A stretch of DNA of 64,000 bases from contig CAWDAQ010000008.1 of the NCBI GenBank assembly GCA_963800325.1, positions 1-64,000 of the forward strand. Reading direction: 5' to 3'. Below the pieces are notes generated by a model. That model searched no databases. It saw nothing but the letters and a program-made list of their open reading frames with translations, and had not been told where the DNA came from. This DNA comes from CAWDAQ01 sp963800325. GTDB taxonomy: Bacteria; Actinomycetota; Actinomycetes; Actinomycetales; Dermatophilaceae. Made by a program: the position numbers and the translations under genes. This document shows positions 26,896-35,481 of the stretch, piece by piece. How positions within the stretch are numbered: position 1 is the first letter of the stretch; every line of letters starts with the position of its first letter.

Positions 26896-27681
26896 TCAGT
26901 GGGTTCGGCGGGTGGTGGTCTTGCTTGTGCGGAGGCGGTAGGACTGGGTGCCGGTCTCGAGGATGTGGGCGTTGAAGGTGACGCGGTCGACGATGGCAGC
27001 GACGAGGCGGGGGTCGGGGAAGACGGTGCCCCATTCGGAGAAGGGCAGGTTGGTCGCGATCGCGACGGAGGCGCGTTCCTCGCGCTCGGTGATGACCTGG
27101 AACAGCAGCTCGGCGCCGCGGGGGTCGATGTGGACGTAGCCGAGCTCGTCCAAGCAGAGTAGGTCCAGGCGTCCGTACTTGCCGACGATCCTGGACAGGG
27201 CGCGGTCGTCGGCGGCTTCGACGAGCTCGTTGACCAGCTGTGCGGTGGTGGCGTACCGCACCCGTCGGCCCTGCTCGCAGGCGGCGAGGCCGAGCCCGAT
27301 CAGCAGGTGCGTCTTGCCGGTGCCGGAGTCACCGAGCATGACCACGGGTTCACCGGCGTCGAGGTACGCCCCGGACGTGAGGTGTGCCAGCGTGGCTGGG
27401 GGGATGGTCGAGGCGCCGGTGTCGAAGTCGGCTAACCGCTTGAGGCGGGGGAACTTGGCCTCCGCGACCCGGCGTGCCCGCCGTCGGGCTTGCCGGTCGT
27501 CGACCTCGGCGGCGAGGACTTCCCCGAGGTATCCCAGGTGGGTACGCCGCTCCCGCACCGCAACCTCGGCCAGGCGGATCGCTTCCTCCCGCACGGTAGG
27601 TAGGTGCAGCTCGCGGGCGGCGGCATCGACCGCAGCCTGAGCGGCGGCGTCCGCGAGGGGTCGGTTCTTCGTGGTCGTCAT
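26896..27681 (-). CDS. istB: IS21 helper ATPase IstB
   Basis: 261 residues. AAA+ ATPase of IS21 transposition: Walker A GDSGTGKTHL, Walker B LLCLDELGY, sensor-like ATNLPFSEW. It assists the transposase in target selection. ATG 27681 overlaps the istA stop (ATGA), the normal coupled arrangement. The gene appears intact. Confidence 0.93.
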   Translation of the reverse strand: MTTTKNRPLADAAAQAAVDAAARELHLPTVREEAIRLAEVAVRERRTHLGYLGEVLAAEVDDRQARRRARRVAEAKFPRLKRLADFDTGASTIPPATLAHLTSGAYLDAGEPVVMLGDSGTGKTHLLIGLGLAACEQGRRVRYATTAQLVNELVEAADDRALSRIVGKYGRLDLLCLDELGYVHIDPRGAELLFQVITEREERASVAIATNLPFSEWGTVFPDPRLVAAIVDRVTFNAHILETGTQSYRLRTSKTTTRRTH

Positions 27682-29276
27682 GGCAGGGCCCTTCGAGTCG
27701 GTGGTGTCGGTGGTGTCGGTGACGTGAGCAGCTCGTCGTAGCCAGTCAGGGACGGCGCGGGCCGGTCGTACCGGCTCAGGTCGTGACCGTTCGCGACCTG
27801 CGCGTCCGTCGCCGCCGCCCATGCGGTCGACGGAGTGGGGGTGGCGCGTCGGCGGGCGTCGATGATCACGACCTCGGGGTTGACGATCCCGGTGGTCACG
27901 GCGGTGTCCATGGCCGCGGCCAGGTCGGGGGAGGGCAGGGTCCGGTGGGCCAGGAGGATCTCGACCAGGGCGCGGGTGCCGCGGGCGTCGCCCATGACCC
28001 GGCGGGACGCGTCCCAATACCGTTGGTGCGTCGGGGTGAACGCCCCGCAGGCCTTGGCCTGGGCCAGCGCCGTGGCCCCGGGCAGCGCACCGGGCTTGCG
28101 GACGAGGACCTCGAGGTAATGATCCAGGCTCAGCGCTTCGAGGTACCGCCCGAACAACCGGTCATGCCGACCGACGACGGTCCCGCCGTCGAGGAGGGTG
28201 ACGGTCGTCGCGGTCAACCTGATGCTCAGGCGGCGACCGACGTACCGCGCCGGGACGGAGTAGTGGTTCTGACGCACCGACACCCTTGAGCGGTGATCGA
28301 CACGGCGGTCCTCGACCACCGCCGTGTCGAACACCTCGACCGGCAACGGTTGAAGCAGCGGAGCTTCGCCGGCGAACTCAGCCCCGACGGTGGCGCGGTG
28401 CCCGGTGATGACCCGGTCGTCGTCGGTGGCGTCGCCGGCGCGGATGATGTCGTTGAGCCCGGCCATGGTGCTCACGGTCGGGACGGGCACGAGGTGGCGT
28501 CGGCGGAACCGGCCGATCTCGCCCTCTACGCCGCCCTTCTCGTGGGCGCCTTCTTTGCCCGGGATACAGAAGAACGCGTCGAACCCGTAGTGGGAGCGCA
28601 GGGCGGTGAATCGGTTGGACTCGTCGCGGTTGCGACCTCGCAGTACCCGGGTCACGGCTGGCTTGAGGTTGTCGTACCGCACCCGCCCCGGCACCCCACC
28701 GAAGTGGGCGAACGCTTCGACGTGGCCTTGGAGGAATGCCTCCTGCGCCTGGGTGCCGTACGCGACGTGGAACGCCCGGCCGGAGTGCGACAGCCGCATC
28801 ACGAACATCCACACTCGGACCGTCACCCCGGCGATGGTGGTGTCGAACTCGCCGAAGTCGACCTCAGCTTCCGCGCCCGGCGGGTGGGTTTGCGGGACGA
28901 ACACGTCCTTGGTCACCAGCCCCAGCTCGACCCGGCGGCGGGCGACGTACCGCGAGACCGTCACCTCCGACAGGGACGCGCCGTGTTCGGCGATCAGGCG
29001 CTGCCACACCCGCCGGGCGGTGTGCCGCTGCTTCTTCGTCACCTGCTGGTCCCCGATGAGCCAGCTGTCGATGACCTCGACCCACGGGTCGATCGCCGGC
29101 CGAGGCCGGTTCGGGTACACCTTCCGCGGCGGCGGGACCGCCGAGACCAGTGCCTGGCGCACCGCCCGCCGATGCACGCCATGACGTTTGGCAAGCTGCC
29201 GCACCGACAAGCTCGGATCGAGCCGGGCATCGCGCCGGATCTCTTCGAAGACTTCCACCCTGGACCGTCGCCTCAC
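27678..29276 (-). CDS. istA: IS21 transposase IstA
   Basis: 532 residues from GTG 29276. N-terminal helix-turn-helix (SVRQLAKRHGVHRRAVRQAL), then a DDE integrase core: Asp in EVDFGEFD, Asp in RYDNLKPAV, Glu in GGVEGEIGRFRR, followed by the C-terminal beta-barrel (RQNHYSVPARYVGRRL). The start was chosen because GGAGG lies six bases upstream; another GTG four codons earlier is possible. The open frame continues to 29441 through the terminal repeat region, which should not be coding. The gene appears intact and potentially active. Confidence 0.92.
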   Translation of the reverse strand: MRRRSRVEVFEEIRRDARLDPSLSVRQLAKRHGVHRRAVRQALVSAVPPPRKVYPNRPRPAIDPWVEVIDSWLIGDQQVTKKQRHTARRVWQRLIAEHGASLSEVTVSRYVARRRVELGLVTKDVFVPQTHPPGAEAEVDFGEFDTTIAGVTVRVWMFVMRLSHSGRAFHVAYGTQAQEAFLQGHVEAFAHFGGVPGRVRYDNLKPAVTRVLRGRNRDESNRFTALRSHYGFDAFFCIPGKEGAHEKGGVEGEIGRFRRRHLVPVPTVSTMAGLNDIIRAGDATDDDRVITGHRATVGAEFAGEAPLLQPLPVEVFDTAVVEDRRVDHRSRVSVRQNHYSVPARYVGRRLSIRLTATTVTLLDGGTVVGRHDRLFGRYLEALSLDHYLEVLVRKPGALPGATALAQAKACGAFTPTHQRYWDASRRVMGDARGTRALVEILLAHRTLPSPDLAAAMDTAVTTGIVNPEVVIIDARRRATPTPSTAWAAATDAQVANGHDLSRYDRPAPSLTGYDELLTSPTPPTPPTRRALP

Positions 29277-29444
29277 CGGGACCTCCACGCCGACAACCGC
29301 TGACGTGAAGACCCTGACCGGGGTGGGGCCAACATTCACGACGACACACCCACCCGGACACCGCGCCGTCGTGGCCACCAGGGTGGGGCCGAAATTCCTG
29401 ACGATCAGCGGCCTACCTGGGGCCAAAGAAGGTGACCACACCTA

Positions 29445-29451
29445 GGCAGGC
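29445..29451. repeat. Target-site duplication, right copy (GGCAGGC)
   Basis: Right-hand partner of the duplication at 26818-26824. In the relaxase frame it encodes the same Gln-Ala that precedes the insertion. Confidence 0.8.
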
Positions 29452-30660
29452 CCTGTGGCGGGCCAGCCCCTCCCGGGAGACCCGGGCCCTGCGCGACCGC
29501 GCGCGAGTGTTGGCGGCCGAGCTGCACCGGTCCACGCTGTCACCGGGCCGGCTGGTGATCGTGGACGAGGCGTCCATGGCCGCCACCGCCGACCTCGACA
29601 CCATCACCACCTACGCCCGGGAGGCGGGGGCGAAGCTGCTCTTGGTGGGGGACTGGGCCCAGCTGTCCCCGGTCGGCGCCGGCGGCGCCTTCCGCCTCCT
29701 CGCCGCCGACCGCGACGACACCCCCACGCTGCACGACGTGCGCCGCTTCCGCCACGAATGGGAACGCACCGCCTCCGTTCAGCTCCGCGCCGGCGACCCG
29801 GTCGCCATCGACACCTACACCGCCCAGGGCCGGGTCGAGGGCGGGGACCGGGAGTCCATGCTCGACCTCCTCCACCACGCCTGGGCCGCCGACGTCCGCG
29901 CCGGACGGACCTCCCTCATGGTCGCGTCGGATGCGCAGACCGTGACCGACCTCAACGACCGCGCCCGCGCCCACCGCATCCGCACCGGCGACGTGACCTC
30001 CACAGGGGTTCAGTTGGCGTCGGGGTCGACTGCCGGGGTGGGGGACCTGGTCGTCACCCGCCGCAACCACCGCCGCCTCACCACAGGGCGATCGTGGGTG
30101 AAGAACGGCGACCCGTGGACCGTCACCGCCATCCACCCCGACGGCGCCCTCGACGCCACCCGCACCGACGGACGCGGCCGCGCCACGCTCCCCGCGGCCT
30201 ACGTCGCTCGGCACGTCGACCTCGGCTACGCCACCACCGCCCACCGCGCCCAGGGCCGCACCGTCGACACCGCCCACGCCTACGTCACGACCACCACCCT
30301 CCGCGAGCCCCTCTACGTCATGGCCACCCGCGGCCGCGAATCGAACCGGCTCTACGTCGACACCACCTACGACCCCGACGCCGCCACCTCCCACACCGAC
30401 CCCGAACACTCCACCCCGGCCGACGTCCTACGTGCCGCGTTGGCAGCCACCGGCGACGACCGCTCCGCCCTCCTCACCCTCGCCGCAGCCGGCAACCCCG
30501 ACAACGGCCTGCGGCCGGTCCGAGCGCCACAGACTCGACCACGACCGGCAGCCCCGGCTAGGCCCACGACCACCCCCGCGCCGCCGAGGAAGCCGGAACT
30601 GCCGACCCGGGATCTCTGACCATTCGCACCGGGACCCCGCCGCAGAGGCTTCTGCCCGGC

Positions 30661-30675
30661 TCGCGGCGGAGTGGG
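30661..30675. repeat. Dispersed repeat TCGCGGCGGAGTGGG, copy A
   Basis: A 15-base word preceded by GCCCGGC, lying after the relaxase remnant and upstream of the toxin-antitoxin promoter. Related copies are at 31262, 32349, 36580, 39298 (inverted) and 42067 (inverted). Confidence 0.55.
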
Positions 30676-30711
30676 ACGCTCGGCGGCCCCTGTGCCCGCG
30701 TCAATGCGAGC

Positions 30712-30740
30712 TTGACGCTATGGGCGTGTCAACCTACCCT
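30712..30740 (+). promoter_or_regulatory. Promoter of leaderless toxin-antitoxin operon
   Basis: TTGACG (30712-30717), 17-base spacer, TACCCT (30735-30740): a strong sigma-70-type pair for an actinobacterium. The GTG start of the toxin gene at 30747 lies six bases past the -10, where transcription should begin, so the mRNA is probably leaderless. Overlapping direct and inverted TTGAC/GTCAA words (30700-30746) could be operator half-sites for autoregulation. Confidence 0.6.
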
Positions 30741-30746
30741 TGACGC

Positions 30747-30983
30747 GTGGAGATTCGGCCGTCCGCGCGTAAGCACGGCATCCACGACGCCGATATCGAC
30801 CACGCCTGGCGCAACGCGACCCGACTGGTCGAGTACGAGTACGAAGGCGAGGAACGACTGCTGGTGATCGGCCCGGACCGGCACGGGCGGATGCTCGAGC
30901 TCGTCGCCGTCCCGGCCGGCCAACCGACCCGGATCGTCCACGCCGACCTGCTCCGACCGACGTTCTATGACTACCTGAGGTGA
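30747..30983 (+). CDS. Small toxin-like protein of a toxin-antitoxin pair
   Basis: 78 residues: MEIRPSARKHGI, then IDHAW, VIGPDRHGRMLE and HADLLRPTFYDYL. The compact alpha-beta-beta-beta pattern resembles RelE/BrnT-type actinobacterial toxins that would act as ribonucleases. I am fairly sure of the class and unsure of the exact family. It is followed 12 bases later by a small protein with a helix-turn-helix-like end. GTG 30747 lies almost on the inferred transcription start, so no ribosome site is available. Confidence 0.6.
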   Translation: MEIRPSARKHGIHDADIDHAWRNATRLVEYEYEGEERLLVIGPDRHGRMLELVAVPAGQPTRIVHADLLRPTFYDYLR

Positions 30984-30995
30984 GGTGAGGACACG

Positions 30996-31238
30996 ATGAC
31001 AGAGACCAAGTCCGACCACGACGCCACGGGCCTGGACCAGCTCGACCCGGCAACCACCCCTGCCCGTGACGCCGCCAACTTCCGACGCATCCTCGCCGCG
31101 CGCGCCAACCTCGCGGCCGCCGAACAGGAACTGCGCGACGCCGTTCAGGCCGCCCGCGACGCCGGCGACTCCTGGAGCATCATCGGAGCGGCCCTCGACA
31201 CCACGCGTCAGGCAGCCCAGCAGCGCTTCGGCGCCTGA
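30996..31238 (+). CDS. Antitoxin-like small helical DNA-binding protein
   Basis: 80 residues. An acidic disordered N-terminus is followed by a helix (FRRILAARANLAAAEQELRDA) and a C-terminal helix-turn-helix-like segment (SWSIIGAALDTTRQAAQQRFG) seen in actinobacterial genes next to small toxins. Ribosome site GAGGTGAGG lies upstream of ATG 30996. It is probably the DNA-binding antitoxin that represses the promoter at 30712. Confidence 0.6.
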   Translation: MTETKSDHDATGLDQLDPATTPARDAANFRRILAARANLAAAEQELRDAVQAARDAGDSWSIIGAALDTTRQAAQQRFGA

Positions 31239-31261
31239 ACCAACTCCCGCAGCGGCCCGGT

Positions 31262-31276
31262 TCGCGGCGGAGTGGG
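31262..31276. repeat. Dispersed repeat TCGCGGCGGAGTGGG, copy B
   Basis: Identical 15-base word to copy A, preceded by GCCCGGT, 24 bases after the antitoxin stop. Copies A and B therefore flank the toxin-antitoxin module in direct orientation about 600 bases apart. Confidence 0.55.
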
Positions 31277-31367
31277 GCGCCTTCACTGGCTTCCTATGCC
31301 GGCTCCACTGCTTCGAGCGATTGCGGCGGCCGAGACGAGGTCCCTCGAGCTCCTCTGCTGCGTCGTC

Positions 31368-32144
31368 TCAGCATTTGAAGCAGGCGCGACCGCTTTGCCC
31401 GGTCTCCCATCGGAACTCCAGGTACTTGGGGGCGAGGGCGCCGTACTCGAACTTCGGTCCGGGTACCGGGGTCGAGGTGCAGGTCTTGTACTCGAAAGCG
31501 CTTCGCTCCCCTGGGGCGATGTACACGTTCAGTACTGCGGGCGCCGGCTTGGCGGCTGCACGTGTGTCGAAGTCGTGCCCATTCCACTCCCCGCTGTAGT
31601 CGCCACCGGGGGGTGCCATCGTGATTTGGTCGATCGCGGTGTCGGACTGATTCACAAACCCGGTCCGCCATACGGCGCACCGTCCGTCGGGGAACGACTG
31701 CCCAAATCCGCCCTCCGGGCCCGCCTGCACCAGGAGGGTGCCGCGGGGTCTCGCTGGCGGTGGCGGGGTGCTCGCGGGCGCAGCCTTGGCCGGCGTCTGG
31801 GTGGGCTGACTGGGTGTGGAGGTCACTGTGACCTTGGCTGTCGTCGTCGAGGTAAGCGTTGCGGTGGTGGTCCTGGTTGCCGTCGCGGTCTCGGTCTCCG
31901 TGGCGGTGACGGTGGCGGTAACGCCTCGACTGGCTGCGATGGCTGCTGCGGGGTCTTGCTCACGAGACCCCAGAAGGAATACGCCCGAAACGGCGACCCC
32001 GAGCAGGAAGGCGGCCGCAAAGGCGCCCACGGCGACCCAGCGAATGCGCCTGCGAGGGATCGCAGCACCGCACTCCGGGCAAGGGTCTTCAAATGCCTGC
32101 GCGCCGCAGGAGTCACATCGCACCAAGACCCCCTCGTGGCCCAC
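31368..32144 (-). CDS. Zinc-ribbon, single-pass membrane protein with Thr-rich stalk
   Basis: 258 residues. An N-terminal zinc ribbon (CDSCG at about 10-14, CPECG at about 22-26) is followed by one transmembrane helix (about 34-57), a Thr-rich stalk of TET/TAT repeats (about 74-115), a Pro-rich spacer and a C-terminal beta-rich extracytoplasmic domain of about 110 residues with paired Cys at the end (CFKC). The architecture parallels the protein at 1125-1751. Start GTG 32144; an internal GTG seven codons later is possible. Function unknown; a surface or sensor role is suggested by topology. Confidence 0.72.
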   Translation of the reverse strand: MGHEGVLVRCDSCGAQAFEDPCPECGAAIPRRRIRWVAVGAFAAAFLLGVAVSGVFLLGSREQDPAAAIAASRGVTATVTATETETATATRTTTATLTSTTTAKVTVTSTPSQPTQTPAKAAPASTPPPPARPRGTLLVQAGPEGGFGQSFPDGRCAVWRTGFVNQSDTAIDQITMAPPGGDYSGEWNGHDFDTRAAAKPAPAVLNVYIAPGERSAFEYKTCTSTPVPGPKFEYGALAPKYLEFRWETGQSGRACFKC

Positions 32145-32348
32145 CGACCCTACTTCAGCTCCAGCATTGCGGCCGGTGGTCCAGCAACGCTCTGGGCAGT
32201 GTGCCGCCGTGCCCCGGTCTGCGTGGGGGAAATCGACAATTTCACTGAGTGGCTTAGCGCTCAGCGGGCGAACACGACCCCCGCTGGTAGACGCCAGGCG
32301 CTGCCATGGTCAGTTGCCAGAGTGAATTTCGACCCCCCACGGTCATCA

Positions 32349-32362
32349 CGCGGCGAAGTGGG
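32349..32362. repeat. Dispersed repeat, variant copy (CGCGGCGAAGTGGG)
   Basis: Differs from copies A and B by one base (GAAG for GGAG). It lies in the spacer downstream of the phosphotransferase gene. Confidence 0.4.
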
Positions 32363-32434
32363 GCAGGTGCGCTCGGCTGTCCGGTTCCGTTTCGGGGGCA
32401 TTCGCGTGGAGTTCGGGAGGCTTGGGAGGGCAGT

Positions 32435-33508
32435 TCAGCCCCGGTCTACGACTCGTAGACCGCGCTCGGCGCGTTCGGCCCACCACCCGACCCGGTCGGA
32501 GGGGCGGTTGGCGGAGCTGCGTTGGGTCTCGCCACGGACGACCGCGGCGGCCATCATGGCGAACACTGCTGCGAAGCAGACGTCGACCTGTTCCTCCCAC
32601 CATGCCCAGTCTTCGGAGGCGCCCATCGACGATCTGAGGAACCTGTTGAACTCGCCGACTGCCGGGTCCGGGGCGCCGGTGCCCTCCGGCGACATCATCA
32701 GCAGGTAGGCCAGGTCCAGTGCGGGGGGCCCGAGGCAGGGTCTGGCCCAGTCGACGAGCGTGGTCCGTTGACCGTCCCAGGCCGCGTTGGGCGGTCTGAC
32801 GTCGCCGTGGACGAGGGTCTGGGGGTAGCCGGTCAGGGCGCGGACCGCGGGGGTGGGCTCCGTGGCCAGTGAGCGCAGCCTGTCGGCCAGTTCCCGGCCG
32901 ACCAGTCCGGGAAGGGTCGTCCATCCTTCGTCGATCAGGTCGATGATGAAGTGGCCGGGTACCGCCTCCCCGAGCAGGGGCAGCACCGCGGGCCCCAGGT
33001 GCATCAGCAGACGCCGGAGGTCGCACATCGCGGGCTGGTGCGGGCTTAGCGGCGGCCGCTTCCAGAACGCGGCGCCCATGAAGGCCAGCGAGCGCAGATG
33101 CCCCGACAACCGCTCGGGGGTCACGTCCTCCCCGTCGGCCAGGAAGTGGTGCTCGAGGTTGCGCATCAGCAGCGCCGAACCTTCCCGGAATCGGGCGCCC
33201 GCGACGACGGCGTGTCCCATCTCGTGCGGCAGCCGGTCCAACAGGCCCGTCTCCCAGGACGCGATCTCCCTGTCGGTCGTGTCCCCCGTGGCCACCGCCA
33301 CCCAGTCCGTGGCCCGCCGGGTCGTCTTGACGACCAGGCTCGGTGCCGCCTCGTCGTCGACCCTGACGGCCAGGAAGCCGGCGCCGGTCGACGAATCTCC
33401 CTTCGGGTTCATGGGTTCTACGACGACGGTCCGGACGTTGCTGCCGAGTAGTCGCGACAAGGCACCTGGATCCAGCATCGCCTCGACGCTGGGGAAGGTT
33501 CGGCGCAC
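32435..33508 (-). CDS. Phosphotransferase, APH/choline-kinase-like fold
   Basis: 357 residues. The kinase-like core is seen in the catalytic loop TLVHGDVRPPNAAW followed by the metal-binding segment LVDWARPCLGPPALDLAYLL, the layout of aminoglycoside phosphotransferase-like proteins (Pfam APH). An N-terminal lobe contains LVVKTTRR with the ATP-binding Lys. The substrate is unknown; relatives act on small hydroxylated compounds and sometimes antibiotics. It stands alone on the minus strand next to a GMC oxidoreductase gene about 80 bases upstream, possibly one transcript. Confidence 0.8.
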   Translation of the reverse strand: MRRTFPSVEAMLDPGALSRLLGSNVRTVVVEPMNPKGDSSTGAGFLAVRVDDEAAPSLVVKTTRRATDWVAVATGDTTDREIASWETGLLDRLPHEMGHAVVAGARFREGSALLMRNLEHHFLADGEDVTPERLSGHLRSLAFMGAAFWKRPPLSPHQPAMCDLRRLLMHLGPAVLPLLGEAVPGHFIIDLIDEGWTTLPGLVGRELADRLRSLATEPTPAVRALTGYPQTLVHGDVRPPNAAWDGQRTTLVDWARPCLGPPALDLAYLLMMSPEGTGAPDPAVGEFNRFLRSSMGASEDWAWWEEQVDVCFAAVFAMMAAAVVRGETQRSSANRPSDRVGWWAERAERGLRVVDRG

Positions 33509-33576
33509 GTGCTACCCCCTCTCGCGTGCGCGGCGTGCTCGAGCCCAGTGCCCGGCGGCGCCAGGACAGAGGTGAA

Positions 33577-34691
33577 ATGGACGGTCGGCGTCAACCGGCG
33601 TGCCGCCAGTGCTCGCGTATTAGGTCCGCGGCCTTCTCGGCGATCATGATCACTGGCGCGTTGGTGTTGCCGGAGCAGATCTGAGGCATGACGGAGGCGT
33701 CGACGACGCGGAGGCGGTCGATGCCGCGAACTCTGAGCTCGGGGTCGACGACGGCGTCCGGGCCGCGGCCCATGCGGCAGGTCCCGACGGGGTGCCAGAG
33801 CCCGGCGGCCTCTTCGCGCAGGAAGCCCTCCAGGTCCGCGGTTGAGGTCACGCCCGGACCGGGGGCCGTCTCCTGCAGGTCGAAGGGCTTCACCGCCGTG
33901 GTCTGGCCGATCCGGCGGGCTGTCACCACGGCGGCGGCGAGCTGGGTGAGGTCCTTCGGGTCGGTGAGGTAGCCGAACTCGATCGCGGGAGGCACTTCGG
34001 GGTCGGTGGAGCGGAGGGAGACCCTGCCGCGGCTGCGGGGCCGCAGGAGCGTGACGGGGACCGTGGCGCCGGTCACCACCTGGCCCTCGGCTTCGACGAC
34101 CAGGTGTAGCTGGATGTCGGGGGCGGGCTGGTCCACCAGCCCGGTCCGTAGGAACGCGCCGCCGAAGGCGTACTCCAGCGGTCGGGGCACCGGCGAGGAC
34201 GTGGTCCAGTTCAGGAACGCCGTGGGATGGTCGTGGAGGTTCCCGCCGACCCCGGGCAGGTCGGCGCGCACCTCGATCCCGTGCTCGCGGAGGTGCTCGG
34301 CCGGGCCGATGCCCGACAGCATGAGCAGCTGGGGCGAGTTGATGGTCCCGGCGGAGACGATGACCTCCCGCGTCGCCTCGACGTGCACGGCGGCACCATC
34401 GGCGGCGTAGGACACTCCGGTGGCCCGGCCGGCGTCCACGTCGACTCGGGTGACGAGGACGTCGGTGGTGACCGTCAGGTTGGGCCGGGTCGCGACCGGC
34501 CGCACGAACGCCGCGTACGCGCTGTGCCGCCGGCGGTCCTTGATCGTGTACTGGTAGTAGCCCGTACCGTCCTGCCGGTCACCGTTGAAGTCCGGATTCC
34601 GCGCGAGCCCGACCTCTTGACACGCCTCGACCAGGGCCGGGAGCAGCGGGTGCATCCCGACCGGGTCCGACACCCGCAAGGGTCCGCCGAC
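33577..34691. repeat. Inverted duplication of GMC oxidoreductase region, left arm
   Basis: About 1.1 kb almost identical, in inverse orientation, to 40942-42056. Matching positions sum to about 75633 throughout. Identity is very high in the middle and falls near the C-terminal end of the gene. This arm covers the C-terminal two-thirds of the intact oxidoreductase gene. Confidence 0.85.
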
Positions 34692-35105
34692 CCCGTGGAA
34701 CGCCGACTCGCCGCGCTCCTGGTCCTCGGACCGGGTGAAGTACGGCAGAACCTCCGAATAGCTCCACCCGCGGCACCCGAGGGCGGCCCAGCGGTCGTAG
34801 TCCCAACGGTTCCCCCGCACGTACATCATGCCGTTGATCGAACTGGTGCCACCCAGCACCTTGCCGCGGTTGCAGTCCAGCTGCCGCCCGCCCAGGCCCG
34901 CCTCCGGCTCGGTCTGGTACCCCCAGTCGCACTCGCTGCCCAGCAGCGACGGCCAGCTGTCAGGGTCGTGGATGTTCGGGTTGGCGTCCTCCCCGCCCGC
35001 CTCCAGCAGCAGCACCGAGACGGACTCGTCCTCACTGAGCCGTGCCGCCAGGACACACCCCGCCGAGCCCGCCCCGACGACGACGAAGTCGAACCGTTCC
35101 ATCAC
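33591..35105 (-). CDS. GMC family FAD-dependent oxidoreductase (choline dehydrogenase-like)
   Basis: 504 residues. FAD-binding Rossmann motif VVVGAGSAGCVLAARL near the N-terminus, GMC signature 1 GKVLGGTSSINGMMYVRG, signature 2 GTINSPQLLMLSGIGP, catalytic His region LWHPVGTCRMG and the C-terminal GNTNAPVIMIAEKAADL. Members oxidise alcohols to aldehydes or acids; the exact substrate cannot be told. Full length for the family. A truncated, frameshifted copy lies inverted at 40938-42043, so this gene is the intact parent or sibling. Confidence 0.92.
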   Translation of the reverse strand: MMERFDFVVVGAGSAGCVLAARLSEDESVSVLLLEAGGEDANPNIHDPDSWPSLLGSECDWGYQTEPEAGLGGRQLDCNRGKVLGGTSSINGMMYVRGNRWDYDRWAALGCRGWSYSEVLPYFTRSEDQERGESAFHGVGGPLRVSDPVGMHPLLPALVEACQEVGLARNPDFNGDRQDGTGYYQYTIKDRRRHSAYAAFVRPVATRPNLTVTTDVLVTRVDVDAGRATGVSYAADGAAVHVEATREVIVSAGTINSPQLLMLSGIGPAEHLREHGIEVRADLPGVGGNLHDHPTAFLNWTTSSPVPRPLEYAFGGAFLRTGLVDQPAPDIQLHLVVEAEGQVVTGATVPVTLLRPRSRGRVSLRSTDPEVPPAIEFGYLTDPKDLTQLAAAVVTARRIGQTTAVKPFDLQETAPGPGVTSTADLEGFLREEAAGLWHPVGTCRMGRGPDAVVDPELRVRGIDRLRVVDASVMPQICSGNTNAPVIMIAEKAADLIREHWRHAG

Positions 35106-35190
35106 CTGCCCCCAGTTCCGCCCGCCGGCCCGCGAAGGACGCGGCCACCCCGCGGACCGCTCCCCGCTACCGCATGAGCAAACCAGATTC

Positions 35191-35209
35191 CCGGACGCCT
35201 TGCGTCCGG
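35191..35209. promoter_or_regulatory. Palindrome in 376-bp region between GMC gene and 35482
   Basis: CCGGACGC-CTT-GCGTCCGG, eight-base perfect arms with a three-base centre. It lies about 86 bases upstream of the GMC start in a 376-base intergenic stretch (35106-35481) that otherwise shows nothing I can identify. Operator or small hairpin. Confidence 0.4.
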
Positions 35210-35481
35210 CAATGATGCCGCGGCGACGACGGAGGTGTGAAGAGTCAGTCCTCGCCTCTTCACCGAGCCGTGCTGCAGCCTCCAGACAACTATGACGAGA
35301 AACCTCTCAGAGCAGCCCTTGTCCGATACGGCAGGCCCTCAGCGCCAACAACCGCAGTCCGCGCTACGAGAGACTTGCCGCAGAAGGGGACGGGTTGACA
35401 CCCTAACGGGCTCGGGTCGATCTTTGGGGTCGTGGCGGCCCGCCAGCACCGGCTGCCGGGCCCTGGGGAAAGGGGCACGTC

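Larger units (their letters stand above)
26825..29444. mobile_element. IS21-family insertion sequence
   Basis: A 2620-bp element with istA and istB on the minus strand, bounded by 7-bp duplications. Both ends carry related internal repeats: GAATGTTGGCCCCA near 26865 and, inverted, near 29330, plus further TGGCCCCA motifs near 26840, 29380 and 29420. These are the multiple terminal repeats typical of IS21 elements. Outer tips read TGGGTTT on the left and, inverted, TAGGTGT on the right. Excision of the element with one duplication restores the host reading frame exactly, so the insertion is probably recent and the boundaries are well supported. Confidence 0.88.
25046..30619 (+). pseudogene. 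TrwC/TraI-type MobF relaxase-helicase, frameshifted and split by IS21
   Basis: A conjugative relaxase with fused helicase, in three pieces. Piece 1 (25046 or 25052 to about 25541) has the relaxase N-terminus with FDLTFSVPKSVSVAWAL. Piece 2 (about 25542-26824) carries the histidine motif DPQLHSHVVVLNRAQ and the helicase Walker A VGAAGTGKTAAM. Piece 3 (29445-30619) has VIVDEASM, GDWAQLSPVGAGG and the C-terminal helicase motif TAHRAQGRTVD. Pieces 1 and 2 are separated by one extra G in GGG at 25541-25543. Pieces 2 and 3 are separated by an inserted IS. Removing the IS and one target copy joins CAG-GCC-CTG-TGG in frame. It marks an integrated conjugative element or plasmid, now presumably immobile. 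Confidence 0.9.

Noticed and set aside
32348..32370. Second tRNA-end copy (attachment site) near 32.35 kb
   Set aside because: Only about 11 bases (GTGGGGCAGG-type) match the tRNA 3' end; too short to be an attachment repeat.
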